A stretch of DNA of 64,000 nt from Ornithinibacillus xuwenensis. Its GTDB lineage: Bacteria; Bacillota; Bacilli; Bacillales; Amphibacillaceae. The notes below the pieces were generated by a model that saw nothing but the letters and a program-made list of their open reading frames with translations, made no database searches and was not told where the DNA came from. Positions 49,623 to 58,687 of this stretch are shown here, piece after piece (within the stretch, counting starts at the first letter, position 1; each line of letters opens with the position of its first letter). The DNA lies in assembly GCF_039614845.1 (NCBI RefSeq), contig NZ_JBDIML010000003.1, forward strand, positions 1-64,000, in the 5' to 3' direction. Position numbers and translations under genes: made by a program.

Positions 49623-50856
49623 CCTGAACCACCTCCGTAACTTCTTCTGAAAAATAGCTCCTTTTCTTTTCCCTAAAAACATTAGCAATCAGTAGAATGG
49701 AAACCAATAGCATCCCCATAGACAACATAATTATCGTAATCCTCAATGGAATAATTTCTGCTACTGTACCAACTACTAATACAATTATGATTTGAAAAAA
49801 GCTTTGCAGCAATTGAAAGATACTTGTAACTCTTCCCATGAGTGCAGTTGGAACGTTATTTTGATAGAAAGTTACTATCCCAGCATTTAAGAACACATTA
49901 AAAAAACCTAGAATAATAAAACCAACTGCAATTGATAAAAATGACCATGAAAAAGCATAGATTAGATAGCCAACAGTTTGCATCAGAATACCAACTGCTA
50001 TTAAATATCTCAATGAAAGTTGATTTGAAAATATGGATACTAATAATGCACCGACAATCGCACCGATACCAGTTATACTAATTAATAGACTATAATCCAT
50101 TTCAGTCAAGCCAACGACATTTTGTGTAAATACAACCTCTTGTGTATCTGCTGCAAAACCAAAAATGGTTAGGGCTATGAATCCTGTGTAGACCGATGCA
50201 ACAAACTTATTTTCATTAATAAAACGAATACTAATGGAAAAATCTTCTTTTATTTGCTTGAGTGACATTGTTGGTATGGTATTTTTATCAATGGTATCCG
50301 TCTCTGGTAATATGTAGAGTAAAATAGCAGCAATGAAAAAAGCAAATGCATCAATATACAAAGCCATGCGCACATCACTGATAAGAATGAGCATACCTGC
50401 AATTGCAGGTCCAATAATAAAAGCACCAGAACTTGTTAAAGAACGAATAGAATTAAAACGCTTTCGAATTTCTTTCGGTATCAACTGAGCTGTATATGTC
50501 ATCGAGGACGGAATAAAGAAAGCTTGCGCGACACTTAATAAAATTAAGATAAAATAGATAAACCAAATATGCAGGAGGAACGGGATACAAAATACTAAAA
50601 GCCCTCTTGCTAAATACGTTGTTATCATTATCTTGCGCTTACTTCGAAAGTCTATGAAACTACCAGTCCAAAACTTCGTCACAACATTCACAGCAGGTCC
50701 AATCACCCATAAGGCAGCAACAGCGGTAGCTGATTCTGTCATTTGAAAAACTAGAATGTTAATAGCAATTAAATAAATAAAATCACCGATTCCTGCAATT
50801 CCAGCAGAGGTTAAAAGCAGTGTCGGTTGTTTCCATTTTATTCGAGTATCATCCAT
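49612..50856 (-). CDS. MFS efflux transporter
   Basis: Twelve-helix major-facilitator protein of 414 aa. The N-terminal LLTSAGIAGIGDFIYLIAINILVFQM in parts, FWTGSFIDFRSKRKIMI loop motif, and FFIPSSMTYTAQLIPKEIRKRFNSIRSLTSSGAFIIGPAIAGML in parts, correspond to the drug:H+ antiporter type found in macrolide and other drug exporters. Substrate not identifiable. GGGAGAA precedes the ATG. First gene of the block with the ANT(6)- and GNAT-like genes. Confidence 0.85.
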   Translation of the reverse strand: MDDTRIKWKQPTLLLTSAGIAGIGDFIYLIAINILVFQMTESATAVAALWVIGPAVNVVTKFWTGSFIDFRSKRKIMITTYLARGLLVFCIPFLLHIWFIYFILILLSVAQAFFIPSSMTYTAQLIPKEIRKRFNSIRSLTSSGAFIIGPAIAGMLILISDVRMALYIDAFAFFIAAILLYILPETDTIDKNTIPTMSLKQIKEDFSISIRFINENKFVASVYTGFIALTIFGFAADTQEVVFTQNVVGLTEMDYSLLISITGIGAIVGALLVSIFSNQLSLRYLIAVGILMQTVGYLIYAFSWSFLSIAVGFIILGFFNVFLNAGIVTFYQNNVPTALMGRVTSIFQLLQSFFQIIIVLVVGTVAEIIPLRITIIMLSMGMLLVSILLIANVFREKKRSYFSEEVTEVVQDAK

Positions 50857-50973
50857 TGATATTCTCCCGTAAATTAATCGTACTACTATTCTAACATATC
50901 ACAATTATGTTTATTGCATATTGTTTGAGAAGTAAATAGGATTATCCAAAAAAGAAAACACAGGTATTTAACT

Positions 50974-51018
50974 ATGAAGGACAAAGCGCTTCAACTTAAC
51001 AAGTCCATTGTCCTTCAT
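50974..51018. other. Stem-loop between splB and the MFS gene
   Basis: ATGAAGGACAA (50974-50984) and TTGTCCTTCAT (51008-51018) form an 11-bp perfect inverted repeat with a 23-nt loop. No T run follows on either strand, so a terminator role is uncertain; it lies just after splB on the minus strand. Confidence 0.5.
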
Positions 51019-51048
51019 TTAATTAATAAGTACTTTTAAGAGATAGTT

Positions 51049-52077
51049 TTAAGTAAAATATTCAATTTTTGCATTTGGGAAGTATTTATTAATATAGCTG
51101 CCAAGGGTGTCCTTAATATCCTCTTGTTCATCATTGGTATAAACATATTTTCCAATCCCGTATTTGCCCCACTTCCACTTTCGCTTAGACTCATCTAATT
51201 CTAACTTGGTCATCGGGTAGTTTTCCTGAATTACTCTTTTAGCTGGCTTGGTAAAACGGTGTTGAATCATTTCAAACGTTAAATCCTTTCGAGCAATAGC
51301 CGGTAGTGCATCTTCTAGCTTTTCAAACATTTCATGATAGCCATCCTTCCATCCATCGTGCAGATATATTGGTGCAACAATGAAACCTAATGGATAGCCT
51401 GCTTCTGCAATTTTAACAGCTGCTTCAATACGCTCCTGTAAGCGAGATGTTCCGGGTTCAAAGAACTTAATGATGTAATCATCATTAATGCTAAACCGAA
51501 ATCTAGTTCGACCATTATGCTTTGCATCTAATAAATGATCAACATGAGCAAATTTTGTTACAAAACGGAGTCTACCATGCTCAGACTTTCCAAAATATTC
51601 AATTGCTCTTTTTAGTGTATGAGTTAAATGATCGACTCCGACAATATCAGAAGTACACGAGGCTTCAAACCTAGTTGGCTCTGGGGCTCTTTCCTTCATA
51701 TATTGATCTGCAGCATCAAAGATTTCCTCCACATTCACATATGTTCGGATATAGGGTTTACTACCCATTGTTGTTTGTAAATAACAGTAATGACAATGGC
51801 CCATACAGCCTGTTGCAAAAGGTATTGCATATTCTGCAGATGGTTTTGATGTATCAAATTTTAACGTTTTACGAACACCAACAACAAGGGTTGATTTAGC
51901 CGTCCGATATTTTTGGAAATGATTCTCCCCAGGTAAATTTCGAATTTGATTATGTGAGGTAGTTTCGCGAATCTCTATCCCCATATTTTCAAATTTGTTT
52001 CGTAACTCCTTTCCTAGCGGATATTCTAAGGCACGTGGTTCAATATACACCAATTGCGGAACAAACGGCTTAACCAT
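51049..52077 (-). CDS. splB: Spore photoproduct lyase SplB (radical SAM)
   Basis: Repairs the UV spore photoproduct thymine dimer during germination using SAM and a [4Fe-4S] cluster. The CX3CX2C motif is visible as TGCMGHCHYCYLQTTMG; FVPQLVYIEPRALEYPLGKEL opens the protein, and LRFVTKFAHVDHLLDAKH, RFRFSINDDYIIKFFEPGTSRL in parts, and LGFIVAPIYLHDGWKDGY follow. Length 342 aa. Start chosen at the ATG with GAGGA upstream, overlapping the splA stop by 8 nt; the frame continues 39 codons upstream through splA. Confidence 0.95.
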   Translation of the reverse strand: MVKPFVPQLVYIEPRALEYPLGKELRNKFENMGIEIRETTSHNQIRNLPGENHFQKYRTAKSTLVVGVRKTLKFDTSKPSAEYAIPFATGCMGHCHYCYLQTTMGSKPYIRTYVNVEEIFDAADQYMKERAPEPTRFEASCTSDIVGVDHLTHTLKRAIEYFGKSEHGRLRFVTKFAHVDHLLDAKHNGRTRFRFSINDDYIIKFFEPGTSRLQERIEAAVKIAEAGYPLGFIVAPIYLHDGWKDGYHEMFEKLEDALPAIARKDLTFEMIQHRFTKPAKRVIQENYPMTKLELDESKRKWKWGKYGIGKYVYTNDEQEDIKDTLGSYINKYFPNAKIEYFT

Positions 52078-52327
52078 AATATTCCTCAAATTCTTCTGGA
52101 TTGCTGAAAGCATCTTTATATGCCATTTCTGCTTCCTCTTCTGATTTAAATACAGCAAATTCTTCAGAGAATGGATAATAAGTTTCATGAGCAAATAAAG
52201 CTATTTCTGACGGATTTTCTGGATTCTCTACTACTGCTGCTTGTTGCACTTGTGCAACATCCTGTGCATGTGGATTTCGAATAATAATGTATACAACCTC
52301 ACCAGGTTTAAAATTTTGATGCATCAT
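52070..52327 (-). CDS. splA: SplA, regulator of the spl operon
   Basis: 85-aa TRAP-related protein: FKPGEVVYIIIRNPHAQDVA, then QQAAVVENPENPSEIALFAHETYYP, in parts. B. subtilis SplA represses the operon post-initiation. It is translationally coupled to splB. AGGTGAT precedes the first of two ATG codons. The pair is expected to be made in the forespore under sigma-G; I could not identify a convincing sigma-G promoter. Confidence 0.9.
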   Translation of the reverse strand: MMHQNFKPGEVVYIIIRNPHAQDVAQVQQAAVVENPENPSEIALFAHETYYPFSEEFAVFKSEEEAEMAYKDAFSNPEEFEEYYG

Positions 52328-52486
52328 CCAATCATCACCTATCTTTCTGATTAATTACTAAACATTATTCCTCTGTCTATATCGATTTATGTATCTTACA
52401 GGCAATCTCAACATTGAGTAACGATAAATAAAAATATATATTGGATGATTTGCTCCGATTCAATAATCAGGAAAATTATGGTTTAA

Positions 52487-52511
52487 TATAATTAACTGAT
52501 AATGATATTGT
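52487..52511 (+). promoter_or_regulatory. -10 region with Fur-like box at the predicted start
   Basis: A consensus -10 TATAAT (52487-52492) is followed by TGATAATGATATTGT (52497-52511). Its left half is identical to the Fur 7-1-7 box (TGATAATnATTATCA) and the right half matches 3 of 7 positions, 10 of 14 in all. The overlap with the transcription start fits repression. The -35 is not clear. Confidence 0.4.
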
Positions 52512-52527
52512 AGGAGGTAATAAGAAA

Positions 52528-52566
52528 ATGTTTTACACATTTAAATCATGTAATATTCGCTACTAA
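52528..52566 (+). CDS. 12-codon mini-ORF with strong ribosome site
   Basis: ATG follows GTAGGAGGT at 9 nt and encodes MFYTFKSCNIRY before TAA. It ends 86 nt before the cysteine hydrolase gene on the same strand. It may be a leader peptide, or a chance frame after a ribosome site. No terminator was found between it and the downstream gene. It is not a member of any family I recognise. Confidence 0.4.
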   Translation: MFYTFKSCNIRY

Positions 52567-52652
52567 TTTATAATTAAATAACTAATAAAAATTTAGAAAT
52601 CTTAAATATGAGCAGTAAAATAATCTTCACAAAAAAATTTAAAGGTGATTAT

Positions 52653-53195
52653 ATGAAAGCTTTACTCGTGATTGATGTTCAAAATGGTATACTTGGCGTT
52701 CGAGATTTCCAAGAAGAATTATCGCTAATTGAGCACATCATTAAAGATTTTAAACACTCCAATAATCCGATAATCTTTGTTAGACATTTTGATCAGAATG
52801 AAGAAAGTCCTCTTCACAGGGGGGCAAGTGGCTCAGAATTATTTAGTGGCTTAAAAGACTATGCAGACTACATAATTGAAAAGAAATCTCCAAGCGCCTT
52901 TTATCAAACTACACTTAGCAGCTTATTAGAGGAACTAGCTGTTGAACAGCTCTTTATTACAGGCTTTAATACAGAATATTGTTGTATGTTTACAGCCATC
53001 TCGGCATATGACAGAGGGTACAACGTAACCTTTATCGAAAATGCAACAGGTACGGTAAACAATGGCGAAACATATGAAATGGGAGATTTGGATATTCGTG
53101 ATTTTGTCGGAACTGTCTTACACTGGTCAGAGGCAATCGAAGTATTAGATTTTGAGGAATATGAAAAGATTTACAACCCTTCGTATAAAAAATAA
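52653..53195 (+). CDS. Isochorismatase-family cysteine hydrolase
   Basis: 180-aa hydrolase of the isochorismatase/nicotinamidase superfamily. The Asp is in ALLVIDVQNGILG, the Lys in IIEKKSPSAFYQT, and the nucleophile Cys in LFITGFNTEYCCMFTAISAYDRGYNVTFIENATGT in parts. Substrates in the family include nicotinamide, isochorismate and N-carbamoyl amides; this one has no distinguishing motif. AAAGGTG before ATG; an ATG 15 codons upstream is in frame but unsupported. Confidence 0.9.
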   Translation: MKALLVIDVQNGILGVRDFQEELSLIEHIIKDFKHSNNPIIFVRHFDQNEESPLHRGASGSELFSGLKDYADYIIEKKSPSAFYQTTLSSLLEELAVEQLFITGFNTEYCCMFTAISAYDRGYNVTFIENATGTVNNGETYEMGDLDIRDFVGTVLHWSEAIEVLDFEEYEKIYNPSYKK

Positions 53196-53198
53196 TCT

Positions 53199-53232
53199 AA
53201 AAAAGCGCTACTCAATTGAGAAGCGCTTTTTT
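53199..53232. terminator. Bidirectional terminator
   Basis: AAAAAAGCGCT and AGCGCTTTTTT enclose ACTCAATTGAGA in a perfect stem; serves the hydrolase gene and the convergent cold-shock gene. Confidence 0.9.
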
Positions 53233-53241
53233 CAATATTAA

Positions 53242-53442
53242 TTATAATTTAACTACGTTAGCAGCTTGTGGTCCACGGTTACCTTCTGTAATTTCAAAAG
53301 AAACTTGTTGACCTTCTTCTAGTGTTTTGAAACCGTCGCCTTGAATTGCTGAGAAGTGTACGAATACATCGTCTCCACCTTCAACTTCGATAAATCCAAA
53401 ACCTTTTTCTGCGTTAAACCATTTTACTGAACCTGTGTTCAT
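53242..53442 (-). CDS. Cold-shock protein, CspA family
   Basis: 66-aa single cold-shock domain. The RNA-binding motifs KGFGFIEVEGG and DDVFVHFSAIQ (RNP1 and RNP2) are intact, and SVKWFNAEKG opens the fold. It binds single-stranded RNA and DNA and keeps mRNA unstructured. GGAGG precedes the ATG. The 5' UTR is long, as in cold-inducible csp genes. Confidence 0.97.
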   Translation of the reverse strand: MNTGSVKWFNAEKGFGFIEVEGGDDVFVHFSAIQGDGFKTLEEGQQVSFEITEGNRGPQAANVVKL

Positions 53443-53586
53443 GAAAAAAACCTCCATGTGCTACTTGCACGTTTATTACTAATTTCAGTTCAAGATAATA
53501 ATTCAAGACGAAGATAATCACTAGAAAGTTATTACATAAATCTTGTATTGCTATACGAACATCAATAAGTTAATACTAGTATAACA
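53443..53586 (-). promoter_or_regulatory. Extended -10 promoter and long 5' UTR of the csp gene
   Basis: An extended -10 (TGTTATACT, 53578-53586 on the minus strand) would start transcription near 53571, leaving a 5' UTR of about 130 nt, which is typical of csp genes whose leaders control mRNA stability in the cold. No other gene is seen in this stretch. Confidence 0.5.
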
Positions 53587-53648
53587 CGGAACATGGAAAA
53601 ACTATACCCTATTTATAAATTATTTTATTTTGGGTCAAAAGTAATAGG

Positions 53649-54704
53649 CTACTTCACCTCTCGCTTTTTCATTTCATTTTGTAGGAATTCAAGAAAACGT
53701 CTCTCTTCATCTACACGTATCGCAACCTTACGGTAATGTTTCTTAATACCCATATATAACGTTGCTGCAGTTGGGCGTTTTAGTGTCAATATTACTGTAG
53801 GTAAGACTTCCTCTAGGTCCTTTGCAATAAACTCAATGGTTTCCCTAGTTCTTTCCTTCTCCAACTCGGAGCGTTCTATCACAATTGAATCTATATTATC
53901 CAATTGAATGTTCATCCTTTTTTTTAATCCGAAGGAAATAAACATATTATTCTTCGAAATTTTTAATGGATTTAATCGAACAGCTTGAATTTCCGCAACA
54001 AAGTATAGGACAGTGTAAATATTCATCAGTAACAAGATAAGAGAAATACTAGGAGACATCTTGTGAAACCACCAATGAAGACCGATCATTTCAATAATGA
54101 CAGCATGAATCAGCATAACTTGCAGAGCAATGAAACTAGAATTCTTGTGTATCGTAAAGGATTTCTCGTCCGACTTTGGTTTGGTTCTCCAGCTTGCAAG
54201 CGCATAATAGAGCATTAATAATTCAGAACTGATCATACGAATAATACTGGTATCCTTTACAGTTCTCTCCACAGCTTTGGAAAATGCAAATAATATTGGC
54301 TCCCTCTCATGCTTAGTCGTTCTAATAATTGTTGGTAAGAAGCGAATCAATGTAAGCAAGACACATACTTCTACTAATAGAATAATCCCAAATACGAAAA
54401 AGCCACCCCATGTAAAGCTAATAAAAGGTTTTAGATAATCCATTGGAACTAGAAACCGAATAAGAATGAGTCCAGAGGCAATAGAAACTATCATATACTT
54501 CCAACTCCACTTTTTTATCCATGCTAGAAAAAGAAATGGAAGAACAATTGCTAAGTCTATCAACGAACCAATAACTACTGCACTCGTATTTTCTGGTAAT
54601 ATTATTTTTCCAACAGCCGTATGATACAACATGGCATTAGAACCTAGAACTAGAAGAAATAATATCATCCAACCGTGATTGTAATATTGTTTTTGAATCA
54701 CCAT
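53649..54704 (-). CDS. Uncharacterised multi-pass membrane protein (351 aa)
   Basis: Eight or so hydrophobic stretches: WMILFLLVLGSNAMLYHTAVG, SAVVIGSLIDLAIVLPFLFLAWI, FFVFGIILLVEVCVLLTLI and SISLILLLMNIYTVLYFVAEI among them. A C-terminal ~110-residue soluble part (LKISKNNMFISFGLKKRMNIQLDNIDSIVIERS) resembles a PH-like domain. Relatives in Bacillus have been called beta-carotene monooxygenase-like without good support. It sits 169 nt from the ABC exporter genes and on the same strand, so it may belong with that envelope-stress module. Function unknown. Confidence 0.7.
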   Translation of the reverse strand: MVIQKQYYNHGWMILFLLVLGSNAMLYHTAVGKIILPENTSAVVIGSLIDLAIVLPFLFLAWIKKWSWKYMIVSIASGLILIRFLVPMDYLKPFISFTWGGFFVFGIILLVEVCVLLTLIRFLPTIIRTTKHEREPILFAFSKAVERTVKDTSIIRMISSELLMLYYALASWRTKPKSDEKSFTIHKNSSFIALQVMLIHAVIIEMIGLHWWFHKMSPSISLILLLMNIYTVLYFVAEIQAVRLNPLKISKNNMFISFGLKKRMNIQLDNIDSIVIERSELEKERTRETIEFIAKDLEEVLPTVILTLKRPTAATLYMGIKKHYRKVAIRVDEERRFLEFLQNEMKKREVK

Positions 54705-54836
54705 ATTCCATTACCCCCTATACTTTACTGGTTAACTTCAGGAAACTAAGATCATTCTCTACTCTCATTCTATCAAAACGCTTTCATCTGTTTAGTAAAC
54801 GAAATGAATATTTTGTTAACATTTTTGCATATTAAA

Positions 54837-54866
54837 AAGAGTTAAGGAAAATTCCTCAACTCTTCC
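54837..54866 (-). terminator. Intrinsic terminator of the ABC permease gene
   Basis: AAGAGTTAAGGAA (54837-54849) pairs with TTCCTCAACTCTT (54852-54864), one G-U wobble, and on the minus strand TTTAAT follows. Confidence 0.75.
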
Positions 54867-54873
54867 GAATCAC

Positions 54874-55605
54874 TTATACAGATTTTCGTTGGAAGTAAAG
54901 ATAGCCACCGATAAAGAACAATAAAAACCCTCCACCAACTACGGTTAATAACTGCTCCCATGGTATAAAGAATACATCACTCGTATCGCCACCAATATAC
55001 ATCATTGAAAATGGCTGTGCCCATGGATAATACGGACCAAATCGTTCTGAATTGATTGCTAAAATAGCTGGTAAAGTAAAGATAACATTTACAGCTAAAG
55101 GTGCAGCAAAGCTTCTAAACATCATCGACATCCATAATTGTAAGGCAGCAAGTGGGAGACTTGCAATCCATCCGCCAAGAATACTTTTCCATACAATCTC
55201 CATAGGAAATGGATCTGTGTAGTTAAACATAAACCCAATTGCTACTATAGATCCTAAATATAGGAATTGGATTACCACTATCAATAGTATTAATAAGACA
55301 TACTTTGATACAAAAACTCTTCCCCTTGTAACGGGTAATCCAAGCAGCTGTTTCCATCCACCTGCTTGGTGTTCATACCAACAAATAACACTTGCTAAAA
55401 CACCAGTAATTAGGGGCAGAAATAATAATGCATAGGTTAAATTCATCACCATTAACGTACTCGTCCACTGATTTGCCTCTTTCGGAAACATATCGATATC
55501 ACTTGTCAAACCAATTAAAAATCCGACTAACGGACCAACTAATACAATAAATACAACCTTTGACTTTCGTAATTTAAACCATTCTGATTGTAACAAGGCA
55601 AGCAT
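54874..55605 (-). CDS. ABC-2 type permease, second of two
   Basis: Six membrane helices over 243 aa, with a LALLQSEWFKLRKSKVVFIVL start typical of ABC-2 permeases of the lantibiotic-immunity type. The ATG abuts the stop codon of the first permease gene. It is the last of three genes with the ATPase. Together they should form an exporter or membrane-flipping complex for a peptide or lipid. Confidence 0.82.
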   Translation of the reverse strand: MLALLQSEWFKLRKSKVVFIVLVGPLVGFLIGLTSDIDMFPKEANQWTSTLMVMNLTYALLFLPLITGVLASVICWYEHQAGGWKQLLGLPVTRGRVFVSKYVLLILLIVVIQFLYLGSIVAIGFMFNYTDPFPMEIVWKSILGGWIASLPLAALQLWMSMMFRSFAAPLAVNVIFTLPAILAINSERFGPYYPWAQPFSMMYIGGDTSDVFFIPWEQLLTVVGGGFLLFFIGGYLYFQRKSV

Positions 55606-56313
55606 CTATTTAACGTCCCTTCTGATAAAATCTACCGTACCTGCAATGTATAAAATCACACCGACACCTAAACCTAAACCTACATTTATTAGTGGTTCAT
55701 CCCATTGATTAATAAGTGATGGCCACTTCCATATTAACCAGTCTGGTAATGAATAAGCCATAAAACTTAAGATAACACCAATGACACCTATTGTTATCGG
55801 TAAACCTTGGTTTTGACTCACACAAGAAATCCAAAGTTGCAATCCTAACACAGGAAGTGCTGCAACAAACGGATAAAAGCTATTCTTCCACAACTCAACA
55901 TACGGAATTTCACCTAAATCTAGAAAAACACCATAAGCTAACGTAAAAACAGTTAATAAACAGGTTGAGATTAGTAATAAAAAGGTTAGGACTGTATATT
56001 TGGATAAATACACTTCTAGTTTTGATACAGGCAATGCAACGAGCTGTTTCCAAGCATTTGTTTCGTTCTCAATGCTTGCCATAAAGGAGGTTAAAATAAC
56101 AATCCCTAAGATTAATGCAAATGGTGTAAAAGTACTTATATTTTGCAGATAGTAACCCCAATCATCTTCACTTTGCTGAAGTAAATAGTCCTTGCGCACC
56201 CCATAATTGACCATTTGTAATGCGACCACACCAAACGGACCTAAAAAGGTTAGAAACCAGATTCCTTTTCGTCTAATCTTTAAACATTCAGCAGCGAGTA
56301 AATTTTTCATCAT
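55606..56313 (-). CDS. ABC-2 type permease, first of two
   Basis: 235 aa, similar in size and plan to the other permease: NLLAAECLKIRRKGIWFLTFLGPFGVVALQM in parts, then LILGIVILTSFMASIENETNAWKQLVALP. Its ATG overlaps the ATPase stop codon (ATGA), so it is translationally coupled. Paired small permeases and one ATPase are the architecture of LanFEG and BcrAB-like immunity transporters. Confidence 0.82.
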   Translation of the reverse strand: MMKNLLAAECLKIRRKGIWFLTFLGPFGVVALQMVNYGVRKDYLLQQSEDDWGYYLQNISTFTPFALILGIVILTSFMASIENETNAWKQLVALPVSKLEVYLSKYTVLTFLLLISTCLLTVFTLAYGVFLDLGEIPYVELWKNSFYPFVAALPVLGLQLWISCVSQNQGLPITIGVIGVILSFMAYSLPDWLIWKWPSLINQWDEPLINVGLGLGVGVILYIAGTVDFIRRDVK

Positions 56314-57221
56314 AATACCTTCTCCTCTGCAGTCATTTGCAGGAATGTATCCTCTAGTGAACGTTTCTCCTCTTCAACTCGGTAAATTGAGTACCCATCT
56401 TGAACCAGGCTTCTTACTGCCATCGCAACCCCTTTATCACTCTGCTCAAACAATGAAATGATACCTTCTTCTAGCTCTGCTTTGATTCCTTTTGCAATTA
56501 GTGACCGCCATGCCTTTTCACTATCATTTACCTTTAATACTAACTTTTGCTTCGAATAAAGTCGCATCGTTTCAATGGAATCTTGAAATATCATTTTTCC
56601 TTTACTTACAATTCCTACAGTCGTTGCAATTTGATCAATCTCTGACAATAAATGACTTGATATTAGAATTGTCATTCCATACTCTTTTGGAAGACGTTTA
56701 ATTAAGTTACGAATTTCAATAATTCCAGATGGATCTAATCCATTAGTAGGTTCATCTAAGATCAATAATTCTGGGCTGTTTAATAAAGATGCCGCTATAC
56801 CAAGACGTTGCTTCATACCAAGTGAAAATCCTTTTACTTTCTTATTTCCTACATCCGATAATCGAACAATCTCAAGTACTTCTGCTATTCTCGTTTTCGG
56901 TACGCCATATATCTTCCTTAGGGCTTCTAAATTCTCGTTGGCAGTTAGATGCGGATAATAAGATGGATTTTCAACCAATGATCCTACTTTATTCAATATA
57001 TTAATACGGTCTTTTCTTAAATCCTTTCCAAAAACCTGTACCGAACCAGCAGTCGGTTTCATTAAACCTAATAACATTCGAATTGTTGTTGTCTTTCCCG
57101 CTCCATTTGGTCCTAAGAAGCCATAAATTTCTCCCCTCGGAATTTTCATTTCCAAATCTGCTACTGCGTACTCCTTGCCGAATCGCTTTGTTAATTTTTT
57201 TGTCTCAACAATATATTCCAT
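56310..57221 (-). CDS. ABC transporter ATPase (BcrA/LanF type)
   Basis: Complete ATPase: Walker A GPNGAGKTTTIR, signature FSLGMKQRLGIAASL, Walker B LLILDEPTNGLDPSGI and the H-loop ISSHLLSEI. A ~75-residue C-terminal extension (LVLKVNDSEKAWRSLIAKGIK) is common in BcrA-type ATPases. ATG follows GAGGTG; a GTG three codons upstream overlaps that site. It is upstream of the two permease genes and downstream of the histidine kinase gene. Confidence 0.92.
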   Translation of the reverse strand: MEYIVETKKLTKRFGKEYAVADLEMKIPRGEIYGFLGPNGAGKTTTIRMLLGLMKPTAGSVQVFGKDLRKDRINILNKVGSLVENPSYYPHLTANENLEALRKIYGVPKTRIAEVLEIVRLSDVGNKKVKGFSLGMKQRLGIAASLLNSPELLILDEPTNGLDPSGIIEIRNLIKRLPKEYGMTILISSHLLSEIDQIATTVGIVSKGKMIFQDSIETMRLYSKQKLVLKVNDSEKAWRSLIAKGIKAELEEGIISLFEQSDKGVAMAVRSLVQDGYSIYRVEEEKRSLEDTFLQMTAEEKVL

Positions 57222-57293
57222 TTCCTTCACCTCTTTCTTTAGCTTAAACGTAATAGGTTAAATAATAGTAAATAATAAGTTTAAATTTTGTTT

Positions 57294-57330
57294 AAAAAAA
57301 GATGGAATGGAGAGAAAATCTCCATTCCAT
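57294..57330 (-). terminator. Terminator of the two-component operon
   Basis: ATGGAATGGAGA (57302-57313) pairs perfectly with TCTCCATTCCAT (57319-57330); on the minus strand seven T residues follow. It separates the kinase gene from the ABC genes. Confidence 0.9.
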
Positions 57331-57331
57331 G

Positions 57332-58687
57332 TTACTTAAAGCGTTCTATTCGTATTAGGGTACCATTATCTTTCGAATTAATTGTCCATTCTAAATTCAT
57401 GCCATTTATCATTCTGTCAACAATCGTCAAGCCAATACCAGCACCTTTTTCTTGAGATTCCTGCTGGAATCCTTGTCCCCGATCACAGATAATTATGGCA
57501 TCGGAGTGTATACTAGATTCGGTTTTGACTCCAATATATTTACCTTCCTTTGCATGGCGTAAAACATTTTGGAATAGGTTATCTAATATTCTTCCCATCC
57601 AAGTTGGGTCAATCCTCCATTTTCCAACTGAAGAAATCGAAACATCTATTTCGAATCCTTCTTTTTCGAATGCAGGATACCACGTTGCGATGAATTCCCG
57701 AAGAAACCTTGTTACATCCGTCTCTTTCGGAGCGTACTTATATTTGCTCGCCATTAGTAATGTATAAGACATCAGATTTTCTATTAAACGGTCAATATTA
57801 GCAATAGAAGATTCAATTGCTTTAACAGCGTGTTTTCCTTCTACCGATAAATCTTCTTTCATGATGGTATAGGATTGTGCACGTACTTTCGTTAAAGGCG
57901 TTCGTAGATCGTGAGAAAGATTTGCGATTAACTCCCGTCGAAGCTGTTCTTCCTCTTGCTCTCGTTTTCTACTCTCACGAATTTCAAACACCATTTGATT
58001 AAATGAAAGCTCAAGCTGACCGATCTCATCTTTTTTCTTTACTTTCACTTCAATAGGAAGCCCATCCACATCTCTTAATTCCATTGCATCTTGGAGCTGG
58101 ATTAATCGTTTTTGAATTCTTCTAAAAAACAGGAATGAGATGATGATAAATAGTAAAATGATAGCCAATACACCAAAGAATAAAAGAACACCATATTTTT
58201 CCGTTAATTGGCTTAGTGGTGGGCTAAATATTATTCTAGGAACCTCTAGGACAATAAACCCATTTGATTCATCCTCCCCAGCAAACGCAATTACTGTAAA
58301 TGGGTCACTATCATATCTTTCTTTTATAAATTTTACGGTTTCACCTGTTGACCACTCTAAAGGTAATCCTTCTGTGGCGTCAATTTCAATTGCTAATCGC
58401 CCATTCCCATTTACCCAAAACATCCCCGCTTCAGGGTAGTCTTCCTTCCATTTATTAAATAGATTTTGGATTACTTCTTTGTTTACATGCTCCATACTGT
58501 TGGCATCTTCATGCCATTTCTCCTCTACAATCATCGCGGTATCATTTTTATCTGCTTCACTATTTTGAAAGGATTGGCCGAACATAGTGAACATCGCAAT
58601 GATGAGGTATGCGAGCTGTAATAGGATAATTGCCAGAAAGATGATAAGCATATACTTGGCTAGCAAAGACCGAAAGAACTTTTTCAT
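57332..58687 (-). CDS. Sensor histidine kinase
   Basis: HK with a first membrane helix (YMLIIFLAIILLQLAYLIIAM), a ~130-residue extracellular region and a second helix (VLLFFGVLAIILLFIIISFLFF, in parts), then a HAMP-like segment. The H-box is NLSHDLRTPLTKVRAQS with the phospho-His; N-, G1- and G2-box motifs follow as LFQNVLRHA, ICDRGQGF and GAGIGLTIVDRM. It starts inside the regulator stop codon (ATGA overlap). Its large extracellular loop and its position beside the ABC exporter suggest it senses an extracellular peptide or envelope damage. Confidence 0.92.
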   Translation of the reverse strand: MKKFFRSLLAKYMLIIFLAIILLQLAYLIIAMFTMFGQSFQNSEADKNDTAMIVEEKWHEDANSMEHVNKEVIQNLFNKWKEDYPEAGMFWVNGNGRLAIEIDATEGLPLEWSTGETVKFIKERYDSDPFTVIAFAGEDESNGFIVLEVPRIIFSPPLSQLTEKYGVLLFFGVLAIILLFIIISFLFFRRIQKRLIQLQDAMELRDVDGLPIEVKVKKKDEIGQLELSFNQMVFEIRESRKREQEEEQLRRELIANLSHDLRTPLTKVRAQSYTIMKEDLSVEGKHAVKAIESSIANIDRLIENLMSYTLLMASKYKYAPKETDVTRFLREFIATWYPAFEKEGFEIDVSISSVGKWRIDPTWMGRILDNLFQNVLRHAKEGKYIGVKTESSIHSDAIIICDRGQGFQQESQEKGAGIGLTIVDRMINGMNLEWTINSKDNGTLIRIERFK

